DNA of 64,000 bases from Streptomyces hundungensis (GCF_003627815.1 NZ_CP032698.1:7378001-7442000), one strand, 5' to 3'; positions 42,488-51,374 are shown, numbered from the stretch's first letter. The notes: a model not told the origin generated them from the sequence alone. Numbers and translations are program-made.

Positions 42488-43288
42488 ATGGGTGGTACGG
42501 AACACCTCACCGTGCAGCGCGAAGGCGCCACGCTGGTGCTCACCCTCAACCGGCCGGAAGCGAAGAACGCGCTCTCGCTTCCGCTGTTGGTGGGGCTCTA
42601 CGACGGCTGGCTGGAGGCCGACGCCGACGACTCGATCCGCTCGATCGTCCTCACCGGCGCGGGCGGCGACTTCTGCGCGGGCATGGACCTCAAGGCCCTC
42701 GCGGGCGGGGGCATGGCGGGCGACCACTACCGGGACCGCCTCACCGCCGACCCCGATCTGCACTGGAAGGCGATGCTGCGCCACCACCGCCCCCGCAAAC
42801 CGGTGATCGCCGCGGTCGAGGGGTACTGCGTGGCCGGGGGCACCGAGATCCTCCAGGGCACCGACATCCGCGTCGCCGGGGCCGGGGCGACGTTCGGGCT
42901 CTTCGAGGTGAAGCGCGGGCTCTTTCCCATCGGGGGGTCCACGGTGCGGCTCCAGCGGCAGATCCCGCGGACCCACGCCCTGGAGATGCTGCTCACGGGG
43001 CGGCCGTACAGCGCCGAGGAGGCCGTGCGGATCGGGCTGATCGGGCGGGTGGTGCCGGACGGTACGGCGCTCGACGTGGCCCTTCGGATCGCCTCGGAGA
43101 TCAACGCGTGTGGGCCGTTGGCGGTGGAGGCGGTCAAGGAGTGTGTGTACGCCACGGCGTCCATGGGGGAGGCGGAGGGGCTGGCGCTGGAGTTGGAGCG
43201 GGGGTGGCCGGTGTTCGCGACGGAGGATGCGAAGGAGGGGGCGGCGGCGTTTGCCGCGAAGCGGGTGCCTGTGTTTCGGCGGGGGTGA
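42488..43288 (+). CDS. Enoyl-CoA hydratase/isomerase (crotonase) family, EchA19-like
   Basis: A 266-residue crotonase. The N-terminal L-N-R-P-E-A-K-N-A-L, then the oxyanion-hole segment G-D-F-C-A-G-M-D-L-K (~60-70) and the second one V-E-G-Y-C-V-A-G-G-T-E-I-L (~112-124), followed by F-G-L-F-E-V-K-R-G-L-F. The Glu in the G-G-T-E position fits a hydratase catalytic acid. It hydrates 2-enoyl-CoA or a related reaction. A GGGAGGA site precedes the ATG. It is divergent from the FadD19-like gene and followed, after 254 bp of repeats, by a DUF35 gene and two lipid-transfer-type thiolases. Confidence 0.9.
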   Translation: MGGTEHLTVQREGATLVLTLNRPEAKNALSLPLLVGLYDGWLEADADDSIRSIVLTGAGGDFCAGMDLKALAGGGMAGDHYRDRLTADPDLHWKAMLRHHRPRKPVIAAVEGYCVAGGTEILQGTDIRVAGAGATFGLFEVKRGLFPIGGSTVRLQRQIPRTHALEMLLTGRPYSAEEAVRIGLIGRVVPDGTALDVALRIASEINACGPLAVEAVKECVYATASMGEAEGLALELERGWPVFATEDAKEGAAAFAAKRVPVFRRG

Positions 43289-43342
43289 GGATTCCCCACC
43301 CCGCCCCTTCCCGAAACCCTCCGGGGGCTCGGTCGGGTGCGG

Positions 43343-43524
43343 GCCGGTGGTCGATCCCGGGGCTCCGCCCCGGACCCCGTTCGCGCCTTGACGGCGCTCG
43401 TCCTCAAACGCCGGACGGGCTGTAGGTGGCCCCAGTCGGCCCGAGGGCCCAGACGACGGACGAGTTGTAGGTGGCCCCAGCCGACTCGAAGGCCCAAACC
43501 GCCGGACGGGCTGTAGGTGGCCCC
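43343..43524. repeat. Intergenic repeats between echA and the DUF35 gene
   Basis: One copy of the family-B element (GGGGCTCCGCCCC plus a GTTCGCGCCTTGACGGCG tail, 43343-43408) matches 12111-12160. It is followed by three copies of GCCGGACGGGCTGTAGGTGG plus CCCC at 43410, 43455 and 43501, about 45 bp apart; the middle one is degenerate. No gene lies in 43289-43542. Confidence 0.75.
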
Positions 43525-43542
43525 GAATTTAGGAGTTGGATC

Positions 43543-44502
43543 ATGGCAGGATCTGCCGCGACCGAGGTGTTGCGTGCGCCGCTTGTTGTTGAGTTTCCGT
43601 TCACCCGGTCCCTCGGGCCCGTTCAGAGTGCCTTCCTTACGGGGCTGCGCGAGCGGGTCGTGCTCGGGGTGCGGACGGGGGACGGGCGGGTGCTCGTGCC
43701 GCCCGTCGAGTACGACCCCGTCACCGCGGAGGAGATCCGCGAGCTCGTCGAGGTCGCGCCCGCCGGCACCGTGACCACCTGGGCCTGGAACCCGGCCCCG
43801 CGCCGCGGCCAGCCCCTGGAGCGGCCCTTCGCCTGGGTGCTCGTCAAGCTGGACGGGGCCGACACCTCGCTCCTGCACGCCCTGGACGCGCCGGGGCCCG
43901 ACGCCGTGCACAGTGGGATGCGGGTCCGCGTCCGCTGGGCGCAGGACCGCACGGGCGCCATCACGGACATCGCCTGCTTCGAACCGGACGACGGTGGGGA
44001 GGAGGCCCAACCCTGCGGTCACAGCGGGGAGTTCGAAGACGCCGTCACCGGCATCGTCGCGCCCGCCCGGCTCGACTACACCTACAGCCCCGGCCGCGCC
44101 CAGTCCGCGTACATCAACGCGCTGTCCGCCCGGAAGACCGTCGGCGAGCGCTGCCCGGACTGCCGCAAGGTGTACGTTCCGCCGCGCGGCGCCTGCCCGA
44201 CCTGCGGGGTCGCCACCGAGGAGCGGGTCGAGGTCGGGCCGGCCGGGACCGTCACCACGTACTGCATCGTCAACATCAAGGCGAAGAACCTCGACATCGA
44301 AGTGCCCTACGTCTACGCGCACATCGCGCTCGACGGCGCCGGCCTCGCCCTGCACGGGCGGATCGGCGGAATCCCGTACGACCAGGTGCGGATGGGGCTG
44401 CGGGTCGAACCGGTGTGGAGCGAGGGCGGCCGCTACCCCGACCACTACCGGCCCACCGGCGAACCCGACGCCGACTACGAGACGTACAAGGAGCTGATCT
44501 GA
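43543..44502 (+). CDS. Double DUF35 OB-fold protein (ChsH2/Rv3521-like)
   Basis: A 319-residue protein with two DUF35 units. The C-terminal unit (~185-319) has a rubredoxin-like zinc ribbon C-P-D-C-R-K-V-Y-V-P-P-R-G-A-C-P-T-C-G followed by the OB-fold. The N-terminal unit (~25-150) has the OB-fold (G-D-G-R-V-L-V-P-P-V-E-Y-D-P) but lacks the four cysteines. DUF35 proteins join thiolase-fold aldolases or hydratases in acyl-CoA shortening, as ChsH2 does with Ltp2. The ATG follows AGGAG by ~9 nt. Its stop overlaps the next start (TGATG), so it is coupled with the lipid-transfer protein that it probably binds. Confidence 0.85.
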   Translation: MAGSAATEVLRAPLVVEFPFTRSLGPVQSAFLTGLRERVVLGVRTGDGRVLVPPVEYDPVTAEEIRELVEVAPAGTVTTWAWNPAPRRGQPLERPFAWVLVKLDGADTSLLHALDAPGPDAVHSGMRVRVRWAQDRTGAITDIACFEPDDGGEEAQPCGHSGEFEDAVTGIVAPARLDYTYSPGRAQSAYINALSARKTVGERCPDCRKVYVPPRGACPTCGVATEERVEVGPAGTVTTYCIVNIKAKNLDIEVPYVYAHIALDGAGLALHGRIGGIPYDQVRMGLRVEPVWSEGGRYPDHYRPTGEPDADYETYKELI

Positions 44503-45563
44503 TGGCGCCCACCGGACCCGGCCGGGACGTGGCGATCGTCGCCTTCGCGCAGAGCGACCACCGGCGCCGCACCGACGAGCTGTCCGAGGTCGAACTCCTC
44601 ATGCCGGTGCTGCACCAGGTCCTCGACGCGACCGGCCTCAAGACCAGCGACATCGGCTTCACCTGCTCCGGCTCCAGCGACTACCTCGCCGGACGCGCCT
44701 TCTCCTTCACCATGGCGCTCGACGGCGTCGGAGCCTGGCCGCCCATCTCCGAATCGCACGTGGAGATGGACGGGGCCTGGGCCCTGTACGAGGCCTGGGT
44801 GAAGATCCTCACCGGCGAGGCCGACACCGCGCTCGTCTACGGATACGGCAAGTCCTCGCCCGGTGAGGTGCGCGATGTGCTGACCCGTCAGCTCGACCCC
44901 TACTACGTGGCGCCCCTGTGGCCCGACTCCGTCTCGCTCGCCGCCCTCCAGGCGCAGGCCCTCATCGACGCGGGCGACACCGACGAGACGGCGCTCGCCT
45001 CGATCGCCGGGCGCAGCCGGGCCGCTGCCACCGCCAACTCCCATGCGCAGGTGCGTGGTTCGCGTGCCCAGGGCGAGTACGTGGTGCGTCCGCTGCGCAC
45101 CGGGGACTGCCCGCCCATCGGGGACGGCGCGGCCGCCGTGATCCTCGCGGCCGGGGACCGGGCGCGCGACCTGTGCGCGCGGCCCGCCTGGATCCGCGGC
45201 ATGGACCACCGCATCGAGGCCCACAGCCTCGGCGTGCGCGACCTCACCGACTCGCCGTCCACCCGCCTCGCCGCCGAACGGGCCGGTTTCTTCGAACGGC
45301 CGGTGGACACCGCCGAGTTGCACGCGCCCTTCACCTCGCAGGAGGTGGTCCTGCGCAAGGCGCTACGGCTCGGCGAGGACGTCAGCGTCAACCCGTCCGG
45401 AGGCGCGCTCGCGGCGAACCCCGTGATGGCCGCCGGGCTGCTGCGGCTCGGCGAAGCCGCCGCCCGCATCCACAGAGGCGACTCCGACCGTGCACTCGCG
45501 CACGCCACGTCCGGCCCCTGCCTGCAACAGAACCTGGTCGCCGTCCTGGAGGGGGAGTCATGA
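44502..45563 (+). CDS. Thiolase-fold lipid-transfer protein (Ltp4-like)
   Basis: A 353-residue thiolase-superfamily protein. It starts V-A-I-V-A-F-A-Q-S-D-H, has S-H-V-E-M-D-G-A-W-A-L in the helix that carries the nucleophilic Cys in true thiolases, L-H-A-P-F-T-S-Q-E at the His position, N-P-S-G-G-A-L-A-A-N-P, and G-P-C-L-Q-Q-N at the end. The N-terminal Cys is absent, so a thiolysis mechanism is unlikely. Retro-aldol cleavage as in Ltp2-type partners of DUF35 proteins is the better guess. It is sandwiched by overlaps of TGATG and ATGA with its neighbours, indicating a tight operon. Confidence 0.85.
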   Translation: MAPTGPGRDVAIVAFAQSDHRRRTDELSEVELLMPVLHQVLDATGLKTSDIGFTCSGSSDYLAGRAFSFTMALDGVGAWPPISESHVEMDGAWALYEAWVKILTGEADTALVYGYGKSSPGEVRDVLTRQLDPYYVAPLWPDSVSLAALQAQALIDAGDTDETALASIAGRSRAAATANSHAQVRGSRAQGEYVVRPLRTGDCPPIGDGAAAVILAAGDRARDLCARPAWIRGMDHRIEAHSLGVRDLTDSPSTRLAAERAGFFERPVDTAELHAPFTSQEVVLRKALRLGEDVSVNPSGGALAANPVMAAGLLRLGEAAARIHRGDSDRALAHATSGPCLQQNLVAVLEGES

Positions 45564-46726
45564 GCAAGGAACCCGTGGCCGTCGTCGGCGTCGGCCAGAC
45601 CAAGCACGTGGCCGCCCGGCACGACGTGTCCATCGCCGGACTCGTCCGCGAGGCCGCCCAACGAGCCCTCGAAGACGCCGAGTTGACGTGGGCCGACATC
45701 GACGCCGTCGTCATCGGCAAGGCGCCCGACTTCTTCGAGGGCGTCATGATGCCCGAGCTCTACCTCGCCGACGCCCTCGGCGCGGTCGGCAAGCCCATGC
45801 TGCGGGTGCACACGGCGGGCTCCGTCGGCGGCTCGACCGCCCTCGTCGCCTCCAACCTGGTCGCCGCCCGCGTCCACCGCACGGTGCTCACCCTCGCCTT
45901 CGAGAAGCAGTCCGAGTCCAACGCCATGTGGGGCCTGTCCCTGCCCGTGCCCTTCACCCAGCCGCTGCTCGCGGGCGCCGGCGGGTTCTTCGCGCCCCAC
46001 GTACGGGCCTATATGCGGCGCACCGGCGCCCCCGACACCGTGGGCTCCCTCGTCGCGTACAAGGATCGGCGCAACGCCCTCAAGAACCCCTACGCCCATC
46101 TGCACGAGCACGACATCACCCTGGAGAAGGTGCAGGCCTCACCCATGCTGTGGGACCCGATCCGCTACTCCGAGACCTGCCCGTCCTCCGACGGGGCCTG
46201 CGCGATGGTCCTCACCGACCGGGCGGGCGCCGCCCGTTCGCCCCGCCCCGCGGCCTGGGTCCACGGCGGCGCCATGCGCAGCGAGCCGACCCTGTTCGCC
46301 GGCAAGGACTTCGTGTCGCCCCAGGCGGGCAAGGACTGCGCGGCCGACGTCTACCGGCAGGCGGGCATCGCCGACCCGCGCCGCGAGATCGACGCCGTCG
46401 AGATGTACGTCCCGTTCTCCTGGTACGAGCCGATGTGGCTGGAGAACCTGGGCTTCGCCGCCGAGGGCGAGGGCTGGAAGCTCACCGAGGCCGGCGTCAC
46501 CGAACTGGACGGCGACCTGCCCGTCAACCCCTCGGGCGGCGTCCTGTCCACCAACCCCATCGGCGCCTCCGGCATGATCCGCTTCGCCGAGGCCGCCCTC
46601 CAGGTGCGCGGTCTGGCCGGGGAACACCAGGTGGCGGGGGCCCGCAAGGCGCTCGGCCACGCCTATGGTGGCGGATCCCAGTTCTTCGCGATGTGGCTGG
46701 TCGGCGCCGAACCACCCGCCCGTTGA
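45560..46726 (+). CDS. Thiolase-fold lipid-transfer protein (Ltp3-like)
   Basis: A 388-residue thiolase-superfamily protein. It opens V-A-V-V-G-V-G-Q-T-K-H and has V-H-T-A-G-S-V-G-G-S-T-A-L at the helix where thiolases put the nucleophilic Cys, so that residue is missing. It keeps E-M-Y-V-P-F-S-W-Y-E, N-P-S-G-G-V-L-S-T-N-P-I-G-A-S-G (the active-site His/Gly loop region) and G-H-A-Y-G-G-G. Conserved Tyr near the active site fit an aldolase role, as in Ltp2. It overlaps the preceding gene by ATGA and ends the operon echA-DUF35-ltp-ltp. Confidence 0.85.
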   Translation: MSKEPVAVVGVGQTKHVAARHDVSIAGLVREAAQRALEDAELTWADIDAVVIGKAPDFFEGVMMPELYLADALGAVGKPMLRVHTAGSVGGSTALVASNLVAARVHRTVLTLAFEKQSESNAMWGLSLPVPFTQPLLAGAGGFFAPHVRAYMRRTGAPDTVGSLVAYKDRRNALKNPYAHLHEHDITLEKVQASPMLWDPIRYSETCPSSDGACAMVLTDRAGAARSPRPAAWVHGGAMRSEPTLFAGKDFVSPQAGKDCAADVYRQAGIADPRREIDAVEMYVPFSWYEPMWLENLGFAAEGEGWKLTEAGVTELDGDLPVNPSGGVLSTNPIGASGMIRFAEAALQVRGLAGEHQVAGARKALGHAYGGGSQFFAMWLVGAEPPAR

Positions 46727-46833
46727 GGACACCGGGCGAGGGGCGGGCCCGGTACCGCTTCCGCGGCCTGTCCGTCCCCCCGCGCGATCGCTAGTGTGGC
46801 CCCCGGACGACAGCACCGGGGAGGAGCACGGAC

Positions 46834-47103
46834 GTGGCCGACACCACCATCACCACCCAGCACACCTTGGGGACCCTTGCGGGGCACACCCGTTCCGGCT
46901 GGGAGAAGCCGGAGCTCGATCTCAGCAAGGCCGAATGGCGGTCGAGCAGTCAGGGGGCGGGAGATGTCCAGATCGCCTTCGTCGAAGGCTTCATCGCCAT
47001 GCGCAACAGCGCCAGCCCCGGCAGCCCACCCCTGATCTTCAGTCCCGCCGAATGGCGGGCCTTCGTGATCAACGCGCGTGACGGCGAGTTCGACCTGACC
47101 TAG
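46834..47103 (+). CDS. DUF397 domain protein
   Basis: An 89-residue protein with the DUF397 core: W-E-K-P-E-L-D-L-S-K-A-E-W-R-S-S-S, then V-Q-I-A-F-V-E-G-F-I-A-M-R-N-S and a closing F-S-P-A-E-W-R-A-F-V. DUF397 proteins are numerous in Streptomyces and usually sit next to an XRE-type regulator as its partner or anti-factor. None is adjacent here, making this an orphan. The GTG at 46834 follows GGGAGGAG, and TAGTGT at 46793 could be its -10 box. Confidence 0.88.
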   Translation: MADTTITTQHTLGTLAGHTRSGWEKPELDLSKAEWRSSSQGAGDVQIAFVEGFIAMRNSASPGSPPLIFSPAEWRAFVINARDGEFDLT

Positions 47104-47181
47104 CCGGGCCGGAGCACGGCGGTGCGCGCCTCCGGTTCCGCCACCGCGCGGTGGCGGCCCGGACGCGCGCACTGCCGGCCT

Positions 47182-48255
47182 CTACGCGCCCTCGCGCTCC
47201 CCGGAAGCCTGCTCGGGGAAGAGTTGGGCCCACGGCCGCTGACGGCCCTCGCTGACCGCGGCGATGCCCGCCTCGCCGTACCGCGCCGTCTCCAGGGACC
47301 AGGCCAGGTTCCCGCTCATCAGGGCGCGCATGCCGTCGACGTAATCGTCCACCTGGGCCCGCACTCGCTCGGGAAGCTCGGTCGTGTCGAGCTGCGCGGC
47401 GAGCTCGACCGTCAGCTCCTGGAAGCGTGCGATCCGGGAGTTGGCCATGGCGGCCACCCGGCGCACCGCCTGATCGACGGAGCACATCTCCTGCCGTAAC
47501 AGAATGATGACGCTGTTGTTCACATCGCCCGCCGCCAGCTCCTTGTCCACGGACACCATGTCGTTGACGAAGATCACCACATCGGCGGTGATCACCCGCA
47601 TCTCGGCCAGCGGCGCCCCCTCGTGCAACTCCCTGGGCAGCGTGTAACCCCCGCAGCGCTCCACCAGGTCGAGACAGGGCTGCACCCCTATGGAGTCCCG
47701 GCGGCCGCGTAGGAAGAGAGGCAGGGTCAACGTGCCGTTGCGGGTCCGGTTCAGGGCCTCCCAGTGATATGCCGTCAGATACTCGCGCCAGTGCGCCCGG
47801 AAGCGGTCCTGCCACAGGAGCGGGGTGCCCGCGGTCACCCGCTGCCACAGATCACGAAAACTTTCGGCCAGCCGGTTCGTGGCTTCGCCCGGCACCGGCG
47901 GCTCGTCGCTCATGGTGCGCAAGACCGTATCGATCTGACGCACCACCACGTCGGGCCGCTTCCCGAGCGGCCCGTCGAACTGGTCGTCGAAGACGAAGAA
48001 CCAGGCGTTGAGGTCCGTCGCCAGGGCGAGATGCGCGTCCGAGGCGTCCGGATAGAAGTACGCCATCAGCCGTTCCAGGCCCATCGCGTCGTATTCGGCC
48101 GTCGCCTGCTCTCCGGCCAACATGCCGAACTCGTACAGCCAGTCCAGCGTGTGCCGCCGGGCCAGCTCGTGCCGGGGATGCCGACGAGCCGGAAAGGGAA
48201 TGTCGACGAGCCCCGTCCGCGTCCGGGCCGACCGGACTCTGCCAGTGCTGCCCAT
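47182..48255 (-). CDS. Class I terpene synthase (sesquiterpene cyclase type)
   Basis: A 357-residue terpene cyclase of bacterial type. The first metal motif is F-F-V-F-D-D-Q-F-D (Asp at 90, 91 and 94) and the NSE triad is N231-D232-x-x-S235-x-x-x-E239. A C-terminal E-T-A-R-Y pair (R-Y) caps the pyrophosphate. Length and the N-terminal I-P-F-P motif fit sesquiterpene synthases such as pentalenene synthase. The product cannot be told from sequence. The ATG follows AAGGAGG by 9 nt. No P450, methyltransferase or prenyl synthase is beside it; the P450 at 61611 is 13 kb away. It is divergent from the LAL regulator. Confidence 0.92.
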   Translation of the reverse strand: MGSTGRVRSARTRTGLVDIPFPARRHPRHELARRHTLDWLYEFGMLAGEQATAEYDAMGLERLMAYFYPDASDAHLALATDLNAWFFVFDDQFDGPLGKRPDVVVRQIDTVLRTMSDEPPVPGEATNRLAESFRDLWQRVTAGTPLLWQDRFRAHWREYLTAYHWEALNRTRNGTLTLPLFLRGRRDSIGVQPCLDLVERCGGYTLPRELHEGAPLAEMRVITADVVIFVNDMVSVDKELAAGDVNNSVIILLRQEMCSVDQAVRRVAAMANSRIARFQELTVELAAQLDTTELPERVRAQVDDYVDGMRALMSGNLAWSLETARYGEAGIAAVSEGRQRPWAQLFPEQASGEREGA

Positions 48256-48313
48256 ACGGCACCGCCTCCTTAGTACTCCGTACGTCGTTCAATCATCAAG
48301 GGGAGGTGGGCCG

Positions 48314-48412
48314 GTGACCAGTCGCATCACGCCGGAGCCCGACAGCGCACCGGGGGCGTACGTGGTCCCTCCTGGCGCCCCTCGGGGACAATCCGAGCCC
48401 AACCGCCCATGA
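48314..48412 (+). CDS. Possible 32-residue small protein
   Basis: A short ORF (starts V-T-S-R-I-T-P-E-P-D, ends S-E-P-N-R-P) in the terpene synthase/LAL intergenic region. Its GTG lies 7 nt after GGGGAGG, an unusually strong ribosome-binding site for this position. It is Pro-rich, has no Cys and no membrane segment. It could be a regulatory leader or a spurious frame; I know no family for it. Confidence 0.35.
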   Translation: MTSRITPEPDSAPGAYVVPPGAPRGQSEPNRP

Positions 48413-48491
48413 ATTCAGCCAACTTAACGAGTCAAGGAGAAGACGGAAGTAGGTTATTCATGTCACGGTACGTGTCCGGGGCGTAGGCTCG

Positions 48492-51374
48492 GTGCTACTG
48501 CCAGAAGGGGAACCGCTGTGGCGGAGACGAGAGGTCGGGGCGGAGCGCCGCGCCGGAGAGGGGAGCGCTGCCAACGGCGGCCTGCTCGCCATCGCCGGAT
48601 CGGCCGGCCTGGGCAAGACCACCCTCGTGGCCGAAGTGCGGCGCAAAGCCGCCGCCCGTGGCTGCACCCTGCTGGCCGCCCGCGGCAGCGAGCAGGAGGA
48701 GGGCGTCGCCTTCCACGTCGTACGCCAGCTCGTACAACCGGTGCTGGCCGCGACCAGCGAGGCCGAACACCGCAAGATACTGGGCAGTTGGTACGACATC
48801 GTCGCACCCGCCGTCGGCCTGGTCGCGGGACAGAGCGGGGTCTCGCCCGACCCCCAGGGCGTGCGGGACGGCCTCGACTGGCTCGTCACCCGCTTCGCCG
48901 TCCAGTACGCGCCCGTGGTGCTGGTGGTCGACGACGCGCACTGGGCGGACGAGGAGACCCTCGCCTGGCTCAGCTCGTTCGCGCTGCGCGCCGGCGATCT
49001 GCCCCTGCTGATCGTCGTCGCCTACCGACCCGAGGAACTCCCGCGCCACGCCGCCGAGTTCCGCCGGCTCGCCATGCGGCACGGCTCGCGCCCGCTCGAC
49101 CTGTCACCGTTCACCCCGGCCGCCGTCAGCGACCTGGTGCGCGGCGTGCTCGGCGACGGCGGCGACGAACTGTTCGCCCGCGAATGCTGGGCGCTGACCG
49201 CGGGCAACCCCTACGAGGCCGTCGAACTCGTCGCCAGGATCCGTGACCGAGGCATCAAGCCGCAGTACGCCAACGCCGGCGAACTGCGCGAACTGGCCTC
49301 CGCCGTACGCGGCAGCGGACTCATCGAGCGCCTGGAGCGACTCGGCCCCTCCGCGGTACGGCTCACCTGGGCCGTCGCCGTGCTCGGCACCGACGCCGAC
49401 CGGGAGATGGCGGCCGGCGTCGCCGGACTGGGCGCCGAGGAGATGGCCGACGCCGTCGAGCGGCTGCGCGACGCCCGCATCCTGGCCGGGCCGACCGAGG
49501 GCTCCAACCGGCTCGACTTCTTCCACCCACTCGTCGGCACCGCCGTCTACCGGGCCATCCCCGCGGCCATGCGGGTCGCGATGCACGGTCAGGCCGCCTT
49601 CGCGGTCACCGAGGCCGGACTCGGCGCCACCGCCGCGGCCCGGCACATCCTGGAAATGCATCCCGACAACGACCGCTGGGCCGTCCGCCAACTGCGCTCC
49701 GCCGCCCGCGACTACCTGCGCGCCGGCGCCCCCGACGCGGCCCGGCGCTGTCTGTCCCGCGCCCTGCGCGAACCACCCGCGCTCGAAGAACGCGCCGAGG
49801 TGCTCTACGAACTGGGCTGCTCGGCGCTCCTGAACGAGCCCGCCACCACCGTCAACCACCTCAGGGCCGCCCTCGAAGAACCCGAACTCGCCCCGGAACT
49901 GCGCGAATCCGTCACCTACCGGCTCGCCCAGGCACTGGCCCACACCGACCGCATGGCGGAGGCCGCCGCCCTCGTGGCCGCCGAGGCCAAACACTCCTCC
50001 AACGCCCGCACCCGGCTCCGCATGCAGGCCGAGACGTTCCAGTGGAACGCGTTCCGCGCCGACGAGGAGGACTCGCCGACCCGCTCGCGCAGCCTGGCCC
50101 GGCTCGCCGAGCACCTCACCGTCCGGGGCAAGGCCGAGCGCTACATCCTGGGCCTGCGCGCCTGGGACGCGATGGTGCGCGGCGAGCCCGCCGAGACCGC
50201 CCTTCGCTACGCCGAGGAGGCGCTGGAGGGCGGGCTGCCCTGGACCGACGACAACTGGGGCTTCGAGGTGCCCGTCCTGGTCGCGCTCACCTTCATGTAC
50301 TGCGACCAGCCCGGCCGGGCCGACGAACTGTTCACCCAGGGCATCGCCGACTGCGAGCGCAAGGGCTGGCGCGGCGCCCACCTCTCCTTCGGCCTGACGC
50401 TGCTGGGCTACATCAAGTTCCACCGCGGCCGGCTCGCCGAGGCCGAGGACCTCGTCCACAGCGGCCTGCGCATCGCCGACCGGGTCGGCCAGCAGATCCC
50501 CGCCCAGTGGTTCGCGCTCGGCATCCTCATCGAGATCCTGCTCGCCCGCGGCCGGGTGCAGGAGGCGCAGGAACTGTCCGACGCCTACAACTACGGCCAG
50601 GTCGTTCCCAACGCCGTCGTCTACCCCGACTCCGAGACCGTCTACAGCGAACTCCTGCTCGCCCGGGGGCTGCGCACCGACGCCGAGGAGCGGCTGCGCG
50701 CGGTCGGTCGCCGGCTCGAACCGCGCGGGATGCGCAACCCCATGTGGTGCCCGTGGCGGCCGCTCCTGGCCCAGACGATCGCCCACACCGACCCCGGCGA
50801 GGCCGCCGAGATCGCGCAGGAAGGGGTCGAGATCGCCCGTCGCTTCGGCACCCCCGGCGCCATCGGCCGAGCCCTGCACGCGGCGGCGAAGGTCGCCTCC
50901 GGCGCCGACAGCCTGTCCCTGATGTCCGAGGCCGTCCGGCAACTCGAACGGTCCCCGGCCGCCTACGAGCTGGCGCAGGCCCTGATCGACCACGGCGCGA
51001 TGCTCAGCCGCGCCGGGCTGCCCCAGGACGCCGCGGACCTCCTGATGCGCGGCCTGGAGAGCGCCGCGCTGTGCGGGGCCGACGCGCTGGCGGCGCGGGC
51101 CCGCGAGGAACTCGCCGCCTCCGGTCTGCGCCCGCTCCAGCTGCGGGCCGTGGACTCGGACTCGCTGACCTCGCAGGAGAAGGCGGTGGCAGAGCGGGCC
51201 GCCCAGGGCTGGGAGAACCGGCGCATCGCGGAAGACCTCGGCATCAAGGAGCGCACCGTGGAGCTCCTGCTCTCCGGCGCCTTCCGCAAGCTGGGCACCG
51301 ACCGCGGCGGTCTGGCCGGGCTGCTGCCCCACCAGACGCGGGGCTCCGGCGTCCGGGGCGTCCCCGGTCCCTGA
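48492..51374 (+). CDS. LAL-type LuxR family transcriptional regulator
   Basis: A 960-residue large ATP-binding regulator. Walker A is G-S-A-G-L-G-K-T-T (~37-45) and Walker B is V-V-L-V-V-D-D-A-H-W. A long alpha-helical TPR-like region (~380-880) follows, then a LuxR helix-turn-helix at ~895-955: L-T-S-Q-E-K-A-V-A-E-R-A-A-Q-G-W-E-N-R-R-I-A-E-D-L-G-I-K-E-R-T-V. Such proteins usually activate secondary-metabolite or catabolic genes. The start is uncertain: the GTG at 48492 has no good ribosome-binding site, while a GTG at 48518 in another frame follows AAGGGG and encodes V-A-E-T-R-G-R-G-G, which looks like a natural LAL N-terminus. A small indel near 48560 would join the two. Confidence 0.9.
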   Translation: MLLPEGEPLWRRREVGAERRAGEGSAANGGLLAIAGSAGLGKTTLVAEVRRKAAARGCTLLAARGSEQEEGVAFHVVRQLVQPVLAATSEAEHRKILGSWYDIVAPAVGLVAGQSGVSPDPQGVRDGLDWLVTRFAVQYAPVVLVVDDAHWADEETLAWLSSFALRAGDLPLLIVVAYRPEELPRHAAEFRRLAMRHGSRPLDLSPFTPAAVSDLVRGVLGDGGDELFARECWALTAGNPYEAVELVARIRDRGIKPQYANAGELRELASAVRGSGLIERLERLGPSAVRLTWAVAVLGTDADREMAAGVAGLGAEEMADAVERLRDARILAGPTEGSNRLDFFHPLVGTAVYRAIPAAMRVAMHGQAAFAVTEAGLGATAAARHILEMHPDNDRWAVRQLRSAARDYLRAGAPDAARRCLSRALREPPALEERAEVLYELGCSALLNEPATTVNHLRAALEEPELAPELRESVTYRLAQALAHTDRMAEAAALVAAEAKHSSNARTRLRMQAETFQWNAFRADEEDSPTRSRSLARLAEHLTVRGKAERYILGLRAWDAMVRGEPAETALRYAEEALEGGLPWTDDNWGFEVPVLVALTFMYCDQPGRADELFTQGIADCERKGWRGAHLSFGLTLLGYIKFHRGRLAEAEDLVHSGLRIADRVGQQIPAQWFALGILIEILLARGRVQEAQELSDAYNYGQVVPNAVVYPDSETVYSELLLARGLRTDAEERLRAVGRRLEPRGMRNPMWCPWRPLLAQTIAHTDPGEAAEIAQEGVEIARRFGTPGAIGRALHAAAKVASGADSLSLMSEAVRQLERSPAAYELAQALIDHGAMLSRAGLPQDAADLLMRGLESAALCGADALAARAREELAASGLRPLQLRAVDSDSLTSQEKAVAERAAQGWENRRIAEDLGIKERTVELLLSGAFRKLGTDRGGLAGLLPHQTRGSGVRGVPGP

